The notes beneath the pieces were generated by a model. The model was not told where the DNA came from, searched no databases, and saw only the letters and a program-made list of their open reading frames with translations. Positions 8,934-17,272 of a stretch of DNA of 64,000 nucleotides are shown here, piece after piece. Numbering within the stretch: position 1 is the stretch's first letter; each line of letters begins with the position of its first letter. The translations under genes and the position numbers were made by a program. The stretch is from Martelella mediterranea. GTDB lineage: Bacteria; Pseudomonadota; Alphaproteobacteria; Rhizobiales; Rhizobiaceae. The stretch lies in the NCBI RefSeq assembly GCF_021021415.1, contig NZ_JAINWJ010000017.1, forward strand, positions 56,219 to 120,218. The letters run 5' to 3'.

Positions 8934-9806
8934 TCAGTCTCCGTAGATCTCGGTTGTCAGCGCCGCGAGGTTTTCGGCAAAGCGCGGGCCGAAATTCAGC
9001 ATGCCGACCGGATCGATCCGGTAGATCGCCATCGCCTCGCCGGCCGGCGTCAGCGACAGGGCCGGGTTGGCGGCAATGTCGTCAGTGGTTGGCGCGCGGC
9101 TGCCGGCGCTCTCGTCCATCAGGATGATGACATCCGGCGCGGCGTCGATGATTGCCTCGTCCGACAACGCCTTGTAGCCCGGAAAATCGCCGACGGCGTT
9201 GTCCAGGCCGGCCGCCTCGATCATGCCGTTGGCGGCCGTGCCGGTGCCGGATGCCATGACCTTGCCGCCATTGAGGCTGAGGATGAACAGCGCGCTCTTG
9301 CGCTCTTCTTCGGGCCGGGCCTCGTTTGCCGCCAGAAGCGGATCGAGCCTTTGCTTGATATCGGCCGCCAGCGCTTCCGCCTCGGCCTCTTTGCCGATCA
9401 GCGCGCCCACCATCTCGACCTTTGCGAGGATACCGTCGCGGCTGTAGTCCTCCGGCACCACCGCCATTTCGACCTCGGCCTGTTTCAGCACATCCATCGT
9501 TTCCGGTGGTCCAGCGCCCTCGATGGTGATGATGGCGCTGGGGTCGATCGACAGCACGCCTTCCGGCGACAATTGCCGCATATAGCCGATATCGGGCTTG
9601 ACCGCGGTCTCGGGCGGATAGGTGCTGGTGGTGTCGCGGCCGACGATCTGGTCGCCGGCGCCGAGCGCATAGACGATCTCCGTTATCGAGCCGCCAATGG
9701 TGACGAGGCGCGAGGGGTCGGCAAGCGGCTCCGTTGCGCCGGCGGATGTTGCGCCGGCGAGAAGCAGGAGGGCGGCGAGCGGGCGGGTCAGAAAATGTCC
9801 GGTCAT
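8934..9806 (-). CDS. hmuT: Haemin periplasmic binding protein HmuT
   Basis: A 290-residue substrate-binding protein with an N-terminal signal peptide (MTGHFLTRPLAALLLLAGATSAGA), then a class III binding-protein fold joined by a long helix. SRLVTIGGSITEIVYALGAG at the start of the mature part is typical of haem-binding HmuT/ShuT, as is the lack of a lipobox. The start at 9806 leaves an eight-base gap to the hmuS stop. It delivers haem, probably from a TonB-dependent receptor encoded elsewhere, to HmuUV. Confidence 0.94.
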   Translation of the reverse strand: MTGHFLTRPLAALLLLAGATSAGATEPLADPSRLVTIGGSITEIVYALGAGDQIVGRDTTSTYPPETAVKPDIGYMRQLSPEGVLSIDPSAIITIEGAGPPETMDVLKQAEVEMAVVPEDYSRDGILAKVEMVGALIGKEAEAEALAADIKQRLDPLLAANEARPEEERKSALFILSLNGGKVMASGTGTAANGMIEAAGLDNAVGDFPGYKALSDEAIIDAAPDVIILMDESAGSRAPTTDDIAANPALSLTPAGEAMAIYRIDPVGMLNFGPRFAENLAALTTEIYGD

Positions 9807-9814
9807 CGGTATCC

Positions 9815-10885
9815 TCACGCTGCTGCCGTTTCCGCGTGGCGCGGCAGGCTCTCGGCAAGCGCGCGCCAGACGGGACGCTCGGCATAGCCTTCCAGACGCT
9901 TGCCGAAGAACTGGATGATCAGTTCGCCGTTGGCGTTGAAAGCCTCGATCGATGTGACATGACCGTCGCTGGTGGGCTTGCGCACCAGCCAGGTCTCGGC
10001 GATCTGGTCGCGGCGCAGATGCAGGTGGAAGGTCGGGTCCATCACGTTGATCCACGGTCCCATCTCGACGACATTGGACACCGGGCCGGAATGGATCTGC
10101 ACGATGCCGTTATTGGCGACGAACACCATCAGTGGCAGGTCCGGCGTCTCGGCCGCCGCATGGAACATGGTCGCGACGGCGTCATCGGCGAGGCGGTAGG
10201 CATAGTCGTCGCCCACGGTCGCGATCGCGGTCTGGCGGTGGACCTTCAGATCGTTCAGCATGCCGAAGAACTGATGGGTATCGGTGAGCGCCGTCCAGCG
10301 GTCGCGCAGAAGCTCGACATCGACGGCATTGGCATCGCGGGCATGATCGGCGTCATGGGGCGCGAAGGCCTCGGTCAGGACGGTCTGGCTCTGGTCTTCC
10401 AGCCGGTATTTTTCGACGAAATCGCGATAGGCCTCGACATCGGAGGCGGGGCGCAGGTGCAGCTTGAACACCGCCGTGCCGGTCATGTCGAAATATTGCA
10501 GGCTGAGCTTCTCCGCGCCGTTGTCATCCGTCTTGGTCACCGCGAAGGCGTGGGCCCAGCGGCTCGGGAAAATTCGCAGATCGATGTTCTCGCCGAGCAC
10601 GATCGCGGCTTTCTTGCCGTTTTTGATATTCTCGAAGACGCCGATTTTCTCGTGAACCGCGCTTTCATTGCGCGACAGCGCCATGATTTCCCCGAAGCTT
10701 TCGGCGTGGTCGAGAAGGTGGGACGGCTCCGGCGCGATCCGGGTCGCGGTCAGACCGACTTCGGCCGCCACCAGCGCCGCCTCGCTGATATTGAGTCGGG
10801 CTGCAATATCGCGCTCGCGCATTTTCGGGTTCTGGCTGCGGAATTCGCGAATCTGTTCTGGAGTCGTCTCAGTCATGTCTTTCAT
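9815..10885 (-). CDS. hmuS: Haemin-degrading factor HmuS
   Basis: A 356-residue cytoplasmic haem-handling protein of the HemS/HmuS/ChuX family (two tandem repeats), involved in haem degradation or delivery after import. The N-terminal EIREFR-type helix region (about residues 10-30), the first-repeat WAHAFAV segment, and the second-repeat NGIVQIHSGPV and FHLHLRRDQI segments match the family. Length is typical. The start at 10885 (MKDMTETT) is two bases after the hemP stop; a second Met four codons on is possible. No haem mono-oxygenase of the HmuQ/D type is visible next to it. Confidence 0.95.
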   Translation of the reverse strand: MKDMTETTPEQIREFRSQNPKMRERDIAARLNISEAALVAAEVGLTATRIAPEPSHLLDHAESFGEIMALSRNESAVHEKIGVFENIKNGKKAAIVLGENIDLRIFPSRWAHAFAVTKTDDNGAEKLSLQYFDMTGTAVFKLHLRPASDVEAYRDFVEKYRLEDQSQTVLTEAFAPHDADHARDANAVDVELLRDRWTALTDTHQFFGMLNDLKVHRQTAIATVGDDYAYRLADDAVATMFHAAAETPDLPLMVFVANNGIVQIHSGPVSNVVEMGPWINVMDPTFHLHLRRDQIAETWLVRKPTSDGHVTSIEAFNANGELIIQFFGKRLEGYAERPVWRALAESLPRHAETAAA

Positions 10886-10887
10886 GC

Positions 10888-11061
10888 CTACTTGTTCAGA
10901 ATGAGTTTGCCTTGGCGGGTGATCTTCATGCGGTACTCGGCGCCCTGATGGCGGATGACGATCTCGTTTTGCCCCTGAAAGAGCGTCTCGCTTTCCAGAA
11001 CCGGCAAGCCGCGCGCTCCGGCTTTCGTGCCGGTCTTTGCTGGTTCCTTGTCGTGATTCAT
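10888..11061 (-). CDS. hemP: Haemin uptake protein HemP/HmuP
   Basis: A 57-residue protein starting MNHDKEPAKTG and ending ITRQGKLILNK. The core LPVLESETLFQGQNEIVIRH, then the YRMKITRQGKLILNK tail, is the diagnostic HemP pattern. In Bradyrhizobium and Sinorhizobium this small protein (HmuP) is needed for, or activates, expression of haem uptake genes. It is the first gene of the operon, immediately downstream of the iron-box region, and is followed two bases later by hmuS. Confidence 0.93.
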   Translation of the reverse strand: MNHDKEPAKTGTKAGARGLPVLESETLFQGQNEIVIRHQGAEYRMKITRQGKLILNK

Positions 11062-11089
11062 TGGTAAGCTGCCTGCGTCCGTATATACT

Positions 11090-11104
11090 TGATTCTGAAA
11101 ATCA
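11090..11104. promoter_or_regulatory. Iron-responsive operator (RirA-type IRO box) upstream of hemP
   Basis: TGATTCTGAAAATCA matches TGA-N9-TCA exactly and has perfect TGATT/AATCA arms. This is the established consensus for the Rhizobiales iron repressor RirA. It lies 29 bases upstream of the hemP start in an AT-rich stretch with TATATAC just downstream on the minus strand, as expected for repression of haem uptake in iron-replete cells. Confidence 0.65.
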
Positions 11105-11236
11105 TGTTTTATAAGTTGACTCTATTAATCATCTTTGTCTATCCACGCAATAGACGTTTTGCCTGTTGAGGGATAGGATTGTGGCCGATCGCGATGTGCC
11201 CCTGAGGGCCTTTTCAAATTCCGGAGATTCCTGACG

Positions 11237-11671
11237 ATGAGATTATCGATTTGCGCAACCGCCCTCGTTTTCGCCCTGTCGCAGCCCGTGCTGGCGCAGG
11301 AAGCGGCCAGTGAAGCGCCGGCGAGCGAACCGACGGGGCTTTCGATTTCGCTGAACACGCTCGAGACCACCGACAATGGCTGCAAGCTGACATTCCTGGT
11401 GGAAAACGATCTGCCCGAGACGATCGAAAGCCTTCAGGCCGAGGTCGCGCTTTTCGACAGTGAAGGCGTCGTCGACCGGCTGACCATGCTCGACTTCCTG
11501 ACCCTTCCGGCCGGAAAGAAGCGCGTGCGCCAGTTCGAACTGCCCGGCGAAAGCTGTGACGCCCTCGGCGGCCTGCTTTTGAACGATATCAAGGTCTGCG
11601 ACGCCGAGGGCGTGGATTGCATGGGCGCGCTCCAAACCGGTTCGAAGGCGGGTATTCCCTTCGACGGCTGA
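11237..11671 (+). CDS. Hypothetical exported protein next to tonB
   Basis: A 144-residue protein with a clear Sec signal peptide ending ...QPVLAQ (cleavage about residue 21). The mature part contains GLSISLNTLETTDNGCKLTFLVEN, predicted to form beta strands, and four Cys (NGCKL, ESCDAL, KVCDAE, VDCMGA) that could pair in the periplasm. A ribosome site CCGGAG lies about 10 bases before the ATG. It ends 38 bases before tonB and is probably cotranscribed, which hints at a role at the envelope linked to TonB-dependent transport. I recognise no named family. Confidence 0.75.
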   Translation: MRLSICATALVFALSQPVLAQEAASEAPASEPTGLSISLNTLETTDNGCKLTFLVENDLPETIESLQAEVALFDSEGVVDRLTMLDFLTLPAGKKRVRQFELPGESCDALGGLLLNDIKVCDAEGVDCMGALQTGSKAGIPFDG

Positions 11672-11709
11672 GGCCGGCCAGCGCATAATTGAGTGGACAA
11701 TAGCTCCCG

Positions 11710-13239
11710 ATGATGAATGACCAGGCCATGTTTGCGATGGGCTTGCCGGGCGGCATGCGCGAGCGTCTTGACGATGACGCGCTCGATGATGCTGTCGTGC
11801 GGGAGAACAGCCCGTTTGGCGCGGCAGCGCCTGAGATCGCCCCCGAAATCGCCATTGCGCCTGCGTCGGACGGTGACCTCGACAAGGTGGTGTTCGAGCT
11901 GAAGGCGGCGGCGAGTGCGGCCCGTTCCGCTCGGAAGACGAACCCCGACGACCGGGACGACAAGACTGCTGCCGAAGAACTGCCACTGGAGGATGTCGAG
12001 CTCGGCGTTGTTCCGCAGGCAGGGTTTCTCGACAGGGGCACTGTGCGGGCGGGCAAGCGCCTTTCTGCGGCGACGCTGGTGTCGCTGTTGATCCATTCCG
12101 CCGCCTTCGCGTTCGCGCTCCATGTCGCGCGCGTTCTGCCGGAAGCGCCCATGGAAGAAGGCAACACCGTCGTCAGCGTGATCATGGTCGGGAACGGCGA
12201 TGTGGATGCCGCCGCAAGCGGCGCGGAGCCGACCATGGTGGAGGCCGAACCGGTGCCCGTGGAAACCGCGACGGCGGTCGAGGCCGAGCCGCTGGAGACC
12301 ACCGCGGCCGAGCCGCTTCCGCCTCAGCCACCCGTCCCCGTTGAACAGGCCGCGCCGACGCCCGTCGAGACGCTGGCGCCGCCGCAGACCGAAACCGCGG
12401 TGCCGGTGACCGCCGAACCGGTCGTCGCCCAACCGAGCGTTCCGGCGGTGCTTGCCGCAGCGCCAACGACGGCGCTTGCGCCGTCGACCGTTCCGCCCGC
12501 GCCGCCGGTTGTCGAACAGGCGGTCTCACCCGCAGAAACGCCCGCGGCCGCACCCGTTGTCGCAGAAGCCCTGCCGCCGCAGGAGACGCCGGTCAATGCG
12601 CCGGCTGAAACGGCCGAGCCGCTAACGGCGCAGACCGAACCGGCCGAAACCATCAAGGCGCAGGAGGACGATCCGGAGCTTGCCTATGACATCGACGCGC
12701 CGGTGCCCGCGCCCTCGCCGTGGAAGACGGAGCCATTGCCCGCAGATCAGGTGGCGACGCGCAAGGCTGAGGAGCGCGCCAAACCGAAACCGGTTGAACA
12801 GCGGCAGGTCGTCAAGCGGTCTTCGGCCGGCTCCTCCGGCCAATCAAATCGGGATGCGCGCAAGGGCGTCGCTTCGGGCACGGCCAACACCGGCGCGAGC
12901 CAGGCGGCCGAGGCGAGGGCCGGCAATAGCGGAAACGGCGAGGCGGAGATGGCCAATTATGCCGGCAGGCTCAGGGCCAAGCTGCGCCGCTCTGTGGCCT
13001 CGGAGCGCTATTATCGCGGCGTGGGAAGGCTGCAGTCGACCGTTGTCGTCAATGTGAGGCTGAACCGCTCCGGCGCCATTGCCGGATTGTCTCTGGGCAG
13101 TTCATCCGGCAACAGCAAGGTCGATGCGATCGTGTTGCAGCGCGCCCGCGCGGCCGGTCCCTTCGGCGCGTTCCCGGCCAGCTATCGCGGCGCAAGCCAC
13201 AATTTCTCCCTGCCGATCCAGCTCAATCTCGGCCGTTGA
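11710..13239 (+). CDS. tonB: TonB family protein with long N-terminal extension
   Basis: A 509-residue energy-transducing protein for outer-membrane receptors. A single transmembrane segment lies at about residues 118-140 and contains the SxxxH signature (SLLIH, Ser125 and His129) needed for contact with ExbB/ExbD. A long Pro/Ala/Glu/Val-rich periplasmic spacer spans about 150-360. The C-terminal TonB domain occupies about 410-509 (YAGRLRAKLRRSVASERYY, then VNVRLNRSGAIAGLSLGSSSG). The unusual part is an acidic N-terminal cytoplasmic region of about 115 residues before the membrane helix; most TonB proteins have fewer than 35. exbB/exbD are not in the window. The neighbouring hmu operon suggests service to a haem receptor. 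Confidence 0.9.
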   Translation: MMNDQAMFAMGLPGGMRERLDDDALDDAVVRENSPFGAAAPEIAPEIAIAPASDGDLDKVVFELKAAASAARSARKTNPDDRDDKTAAEELPLEDVELGVVPQAGFLDRGTVRAGKRLSAATLVSLLIHSAAFAFALHVARVLPEAPMEEGNTVVSVIMVGNGDVDAAASGAEPTMVEAEPVPVETATAVEAEPLETTAAEPLPPQPPVPVEQAAPTPVETLAPPQTETAVPVTAEPVVAQPSVPAVLAAAPTTALAPSTVPPAPPVVEQAVSPAETPAAAPVVAEALPPQETPVNAPAETAEPLTAQTEPAETIKAQEDDPELAYDIDAPVPAPSPWKTEPLPADQVATRKAEERAKPKPVEQRQVVKRSSAGSSGQSNRDARKGVASGTANTGASQAAEARAGNSGNGEAEMANYAGRLRAKLRRSVASERYYRGVGRLQSTVVVNVRLNRSGAIAGLSLGSSSGNSKVDAIVLQRARAAGPFGAFPASYRGASHNFSLPIQLNLGR

Positions 13240-13255
13240 AACGGAAGTTTGACTC

Positions 13256-14125
13256 TTACGATCCGATGGTGCGTTGCAGGCCCTGAAGCGCAGGCTGATA
13301 AGTGGGGTCGAGCTGCTTGGCTTTCTGGTAGTAGGACGCAGCCTTGGTGAAATCGCCCTGGCGTTCGAGCACCAGACCGATATTGGCCCAGCTTTCGGCG
13401 ACCGACTGATCCAGCGCCAGCGCCTTGTCGAAATCGGCGCGGGCGTTCTGGTCGTCGTTCAGCGCCAGATAGGAGACGCCGCGGCCATTATAGGGCTGCG
13501 GCGATTTCGGCGACAGCGAGATCGCCTTGGAGAAGTCGGCGATCGCAAGTTCCTGCTGACCGCGCTTCTGGTAGATCAGGCCGCGACTGTGGTAGGCGCG
13601 GGGATCGGTGGTGTTGAGCTGGATGGCGCGGGTGTAATCGTTGAAGGCGTCGTCGAGCTGGCCCGATTCGCGATAGAGATTGCCGCGGCCGATATAGGCG
13701 ACATCATAGCTGCTGTTGATCTGGATCGCGCGGTTATAGTCGTTGAGCGCGTCCATCTGCCGACCGAGGCTGCGTTCAATCAGCGCGCGGTTGGCGTAGG
13801 CCTGGTAATAATTCGGATTGAGCGCGATCGCCTGGTTGAAGTCCTCGATCGCCCGGCGGTCGTCGCCGGCGCGGCCATAGGCGGCGCCGCGCACATTGTA
13901 GGCGCCGGGATCATTGGGGTTGGATGCGATCACATTCGAAAGCGAGGCGATGTTCTGCTCGGATCCCTGGGCGGCATCGATGGCGAGCACGTTCTGGTTC
14001 ATGACCTGGCCGGTCTGGCAACCGGCGAGAAGGGCTAGTGTGCCCGCCAGGATTATATTCCTGACGGCGCTGCCGTTTGCTGCCATGAACGAGCCGCCCG
14101 AAAGCGCGCTGGTGATCTTCGTCAT
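13256..14125 (-). CDS. TPR-repeat lipoprotein
   Basis: About 289 residues with a lipoprotein signal (AVRNIILAGTLALLAGC) and then seven or so tandem 34-residue tetratricopeptide repeats, recognisable by AYxxRGxxYxxxGxxxxAxxDFxxAIxLxP. These are helical scaffolds for protein contacts, here on the periplasmic face of a membrane. The start is uncertain: Met codons at 14146, 14131 and 14125 are all possible, and 14125 is preferred because GGGGA lies five bases upstream. It converges on tonB with a 16-base gap. The family resembles the NlpI-like and Pal-associated TPR lipoproteins, but the partner is unknown. Confidence 0.85.
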   Translation of the reverse strand: MTKITSALSGGSFMAANGSAVRNIILAGTLALLAGCQTGQVMNQNVLAIDAAQGSEQNIASLSNVIASNPNDPGAYNVRGAAYGRAGDDRRAIEDFNQAIALNPNYYQAYANRALIERSLGRQMDALNDYNRAIQINSSYDVAYIGRGNLYRESGQLDDAFNDYTRAIQLNTTDPRAYHSRGLIYQKRGQQELAIADFSKAISLSPKSPQPYNGRGVSYLALNDDQNARADFDKALALDQSVAESWANIGLVLERQGDFTKAASYYQKAKQLDPTYQPALQGLQRTIGS

Positions 14126-14243
14126 ATCCATCCCCAATAATTGCATGCCTTTTGCGACAACAGCCGGCGGGAAGTTTTTGTTCCCCCTCCGGTTTGGAAA
14201 GAGGCTCCGCACAATCTACATGATCGAGGTTAAAATTCTGCCA

Positions 14244-14273
14244 AATAAAAAGGCGGGAACATGTGCTCCCGCC
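14244..14273 (-). terminator. Rho-independent terminator after rpsU
   Basis: On the minus strand, GGCGGGAGC and GTTCCCGCC form a strong stem with a short loop, followed by TTTTTATTT. It lies about 35 bases beyond the rpsU stop. Confidence 0.88.
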
Positions 14274-14307
14274 CTAAGAACGCATCAATGTGCTGAAAAA
14301 GCGACAA

Positions 14308-14520
14308 TCAGCGAGAAACCAGACCTTCGCGAACGGCGCGCTTGCGAGCCAGCTTGCGAACGCGGCGGATGGCTTCTGCCTTTTCGCGCGCACGCTTCTG
14401 CGAGGGCTTTTCGTAATGGTCGCGCATCTTCATTTCGCGGAAGATGCCTTCGCGCTGCATTTTCTTCTTCAGAGCGCGGAGAGCCTGGTCAACATTGTTG
14501 TCGCGGACAAGTACTTGCAC
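14308..14520 (-). CDS. rpsU: 30S ribosomal protein S21
   Basis: A 70-residue basic ribosomal protein of the small subunit: [20 protein letters not shown], then [13 protein letters not shown] and an Arg/Lys-rich C-terminal helix. The start is GTG (first residues M/V-QVLVRDN), preceded by AAGGAACGGGATACAC. No ATG exists at a suitable place. The gene is monocistronic, with its own terminator. A copy of its first 15 bases with one mismatch lies 51 bases upstream. Confidence 0.96.
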   Translation of the reverse strand: MQVLVRDNNVDQALRALKKKMQREGIFREMKMRDHYEKPSQKRAREKAEAIRRVRKLARKRAVREGLVSR

Positions 14521-14573
14521 GTGTATCCCGTTCCTTAATCGTTGGTGTCTGAGCCTGGCAAATACTTGCACGT
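14508..14573 (-). repeat. Short direct repeat of the rpsU 5' end in its leader
   Basis: CAAGTACTTGCACGT at 14508-14522 (rpsU start region, written on the plus strand) and CAAATACTTGCACGT at 14559-14573 match at 14 of 15 bases, 51 bases apart. The upstream copy lies in the 5' leader or promoter of rpsU. It could be a small tandem duplication or a site bound by a translational regulator. Confidence 0.5.
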
Positions 14574-14867
14574 TCAGGCATTGATTGGTCTTCAGGCGGT
14601 ACAATCCGCCCATATCTGGCGTCGCGATTAACAGATCGCGGGCGATAAGTCCAGTCCTTACCGAAAGACAAGGACCGGTGTGGCGAAAAATCCGGGCTCC
14701 GATTGACAGGATTCGCCGCCAAAGGCAATCCTTTTTGAAAGACGCCGCCACGGAAATCACGATGTCGAAGGCGGATCGAAAAAGCGTCGCAAAAAGGACG
14801 TTGCCTCGTATTCCGATTTGCGATTGGTATAGTCGCAACGACCCGGCGAACCCCGATGGAGCCCCAT
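14521..14867. other. Intergenic region between divergent rpsU and soxB
   Basis: This 347-base region carries the rpsU leader with a repeat of the gene start, and presumably both divergent promoters. TTGACA occurs near 14704 on the plus strand without a convincing -10 at 17 bases. Near soxB, TTGCCT and GGTATAGTC form a weak possible promoter. No gene or tRNA is visible. Confidence 0.4.
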
Positions 14868-16121
14868 ATGCGCAAATATTCCGTTTTCGCTCTCGCGCGC
14901 GAGGCCATGCGCCATCACAAGGGCTGGGAAAAGCACTGGACCTCGCCGGAGCCGAAAAGCGAGTATGACGTCATCATCATCGGCGGCGGCGGTCATGGCA
15001 TGGGCGCTGCCTATTACCTCGCCAAGGAACACGGCATCGCCAATATCGCCGTGATCGAGAAGGGCTGGGTCGGCGGCGGCAATACCGGGCGCAACACCAC
15101 GATCGTGCGCTCCAACTATCTCTATGACGAGAGCATGGATATCTACGAGCATTCGCTCAAGATGTGGGAAGGCCTGTCGCTCGATCTGAACTACAATGTC
15201 ATGTTCTCGCCGCGCGGCGTGATGATGCTGTCGCATAACGAACATGACCGCCAGTCGTTCAAGCGCCATGTCCACGCCAACCGGCTCTACGGCATTGACA
15301 ATGAATGGCTGACCCCGGTTCAGGCCAAGGACTACTGTCCGCCGCTCGATATCTCGACGACCGCGCGCTATCCCGTCAACGGTGCGGCCTTGCAGCGCCG
15401 CGCCGGCACGGCCCGCCACGATGCGGTGGTCTGGGGCTATGGCCGCGCGGCGTCTGATCGCGGCGTCCACATCATCCAGAACTGCGAGGTCAAGGCGATC
15501 CGCCGGGGCGCGGACGGCGCGGTGACGGGGGTGGAGACCAATCGCGGCTTTATCGGCGCGAAGAAGATCGGCGTTTCCGCATCGGGTCACAATTCGGTGG
15601 TGATGGCGATGGCCGATGTCCGCCTGCCGCTCGAAAGCCAGCCGCTGCAGGCGCTGGTGTCGGAGCCGCTGAAACCGATCTTCCCCTGCGTGGTGATGTC
15701 GAATTCGGTCCACGCCTATATCTCTCAGTCCGACAAGGGCGAACTTGTGATCGGTGCGGGCACCGACCAGTATAATTCCTATTCCCAGACGGGCGGCTTG
15801 CAGATCATCACCCATACGCTCGACGCCATCTGCGAGCTGTTTCCGATCTTCCGCCGGGTCAAGATGATGCGCCAGTGGGGCGGCATTACCGACAATACGC
15901 CGGACCGCTCGCCGATCCAGAGTGTCACGCCGGTGCCCAATCTGTTCGTCAATTGCGGCTGGGGCACGGGCGGTTTCAAGGCAACGCCGGGGTCGGCGCA
16001 TCTCTTCGCCCATCTCATCGCCAAGGGCGAGCCGCACAGGCTTGCCGCCGGCCTCACGCTCGAGCGCTACAACACCGGCCGGCTGATCGACGAAGCTGCC
16101 GCCGCCGCCGTTGCGCACTAG
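14868..16121 (+). CDS. soxB: Sarcosine oxidase beta subunit SoxB
   Basis: A 417-residue flavoprotein subunit of heterotetrameric sarcosine oxidase, which demethylates sarcosine with tetrahydrofolate to give glycine, methylene-THF and peroxide. The dinucleotide fold [19 protein letters not shown] is at about residues 36-54; [34 protein letters not shown] and [13 protein letters not shown] are family blocks. The start at 14868 ([10 protein letters not shown]) follows GGAG by eight bases; an ATG four codons upstream is less well placed. It heads the operon soxB-hydrolase-soxD-soxA-soxG. Confidence 0.96.
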   Translation: MRKYSVFALAREAMRHHKGWEKHWTSPEPKSEYDVIIIGGGGHGMGAAYYLAKEHGIANIAVIEKGWVGGGNTGRNTTIVRSNYLYDESMDIYEHSLKMWEGLSLDLNYNVMFSPRGVMMLSHNEHDRQSFKRHVHANRLYGIDNEWLTPVQAKDYCPPLDISTTARYPVNGAALQRRAGTARHDAVVWGYGRAASDRGVHIIQNCEVKAIRRGADGAVTGVETNRGFIGAKKIGVSASGHNSVVMAMADVRLPLESQPLQALVSEPLKPIFPCVVMSNSVHAYISQSDKGELVIGAGTDQYNSYSQTGGLQIITHTLDAICELFPIFRRVKMMRQWGGITDNTPDRSPIQSVTPVPNLFVNCGWGTGGFKATPGSAHLFAHLIAKGEPHRLAAGLTLERYNTGRLIDEAAAAAVAH

Positions 16122-16129
16122 GAAAAGCC

Positions 16130-16966
16130 ATGCTCTGGAACGTCAACAGGAAATGCGAGACCAGTGCCGGCATGGTGGCCTGGGGCAGCGCCGGCAAGGG
16201 GCCGCCGCTGGTCCTTGCCCATGGCTGGCCTTGGTCGTCGTTTTCCTGGCACCGCATTCTGCTGACGCTGTCGCATGCCTATACCGTTTACTGGTACGAC
16301 ATGCCGGGCTTCGGGCGTTCGGCGAAGGATGCCGGACAGGCCACCGGGCTCGATGTTCAGGGCCTTGTGTTCAAGGAGATGCTGGTCCACTGGATGCTCG
16401 ACGCGCCGCATGTTCTGGCCCATGATTTCGGCGGCGCGGTGACGTTGCGCGCGCATCTGCTCCACGATGTCGCCTATTCGAGCCTGACCCTGATGAATGT
16501 CGTTGCGCTGAGCCCATGGGGCTCGGAATTCTTCGACCATGTCGGCCGTCACGTCGATGCCTTCCAGCCGCTGCCGCCGCACATTCACGCCGCGATCGTC
16601 GAGGCCTATATCAAGGGTGCGCTGGTCAACGAGATCGACGCGAGCGACCTGCGCGAACTGGTCAGCCCCTGGCTCACGCCGGAAGGCCACCAGAGCTTCT
16701 ACCGTCAGTTTGCCCAGGCTGACGACGCCTTCACCGATGAATTCGCCGAGAAGCTGAAGGAAATCGCCTGCCCGGTCACCATCATCTGGGGCGAGCGCGA
16801 TCCCTGGATCCCGATCGAGCGCGGCCATCTGCTGGCGGGCCGGATCGGCGTGCCGCTTCATCCGCTAAAGGGCGCGGGCCACCTGCCGCAGATGGAAGCG
16901 CCGCGCGACCTCATCGACCTGATTATCTCTATTCCCGACGCCTTGCCCGAACTGGAGGGAAACTGA
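16130..16966 (+). CDS. Alpha/beta hydrolase with Asp nucleophile (epoxide hydrolase/dehalogenase type)
   Basis: A 278-residue alpha/beta hydrolase inside the sarcosine oxidase operon. HGWP at residues 31-34 is the HGxP oxyanion motif. The nucleophile elbow is AHDFGGAV, with Asp99 where lipases have Ser. ERDPWIP supplies the acid and GAGHLPQME the base His. This triad is that of epoxide hydrolases and haloalkane or haloacetate dehalogenases, so an ester-covalent intermediate is expected. The substrate is unknown; a betaine, choline or sarcosine precursor is only inference from context. It starts eight bases after soxB and ends directly against the soxD start (TGAATG), so it is an integral operon member. 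Confidence 0.88.
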   Translation: MLWNVNRKCETSAGMVAWGSAGKGPPLVLAHGWPWSSFSWHRILLTLSHAYTVYWYDMPGFGRSAKDAGQATGLDVQGLVFKEMLVHWMLDAPHVLAHDFGGAVTLRAHLLHDVAYSSLTLMNVVALSPWGSEFFDHVGRHVDAFQPLPPHIHAAIVEAYIKGALVNEIDASDLRELVSPWLTPEGHQSFYRQFAQADDAFTDEFAEKLKEIACPVTIIWGERDPWIPIERGHLLAGRIGVPLHPLKGAGHLPQMEAPRDLIDLIISIPDALPELEGN

Positions 16967-17272
16967 ATGTTGCTGATTTACTGTCCCTATTGCGAGGAAG
17001 CGCGCAGCGAGCTGGAGTTTACCGGCGCGGGCGAGGCGCATATCGCGCGGCCTGAAAACATGGCCGAACTCTCCGACGCGGACTTCGCCAACTATTTCTT
17101 CATGCGCACCAATCCCAAGGGGCTGCATTTCGAGCGCTGGCGTCATTCCCACGGCTGCGGCCGGTTCTTCAACGCCGCCCGCGACACGGTTTCGGACCGG
17201 TTCCTGAAAACCTACAAGGCCGGCGAGCCGAAGCCCGATCCGGCCGAACTCGGCATGGGAGACGGCCAATGA
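16967..17272 (+). CDS. soxD: Sarcosine oxidase delta subunit SoxD
   Basis: A 101-residue small subunit starting MLLIYCPYCEEARSELEF. The CPYC near the N-terminus, and a later His and Cys (HSHGCGRFFN), bind zinc in the crystallised enzyme. FMRTNPKGLHFERWRH is the family core. The gene starts at the base after the hydrolase stop codon and its own stop overlaps soxA by four bases (ATGA), so expression is coupled. Confidence 0.96.
   Translation: MLLIYCPYCEEARSELEFTGAGEAHIARPENMAELSDADFANYFFMRTNPKGLHFERWRHSHGCGRFFNAARDTVSDRFLKTYKAGEPKPDPAELGMGDGQ

Noticed and set aside
11117..11147. Sigma-70 promoter TTGACT on the plus strand before the exported protein gene
   Set aside because: The base-17 downstream hexamer CTATCC is a poor -10, so it was not listed.
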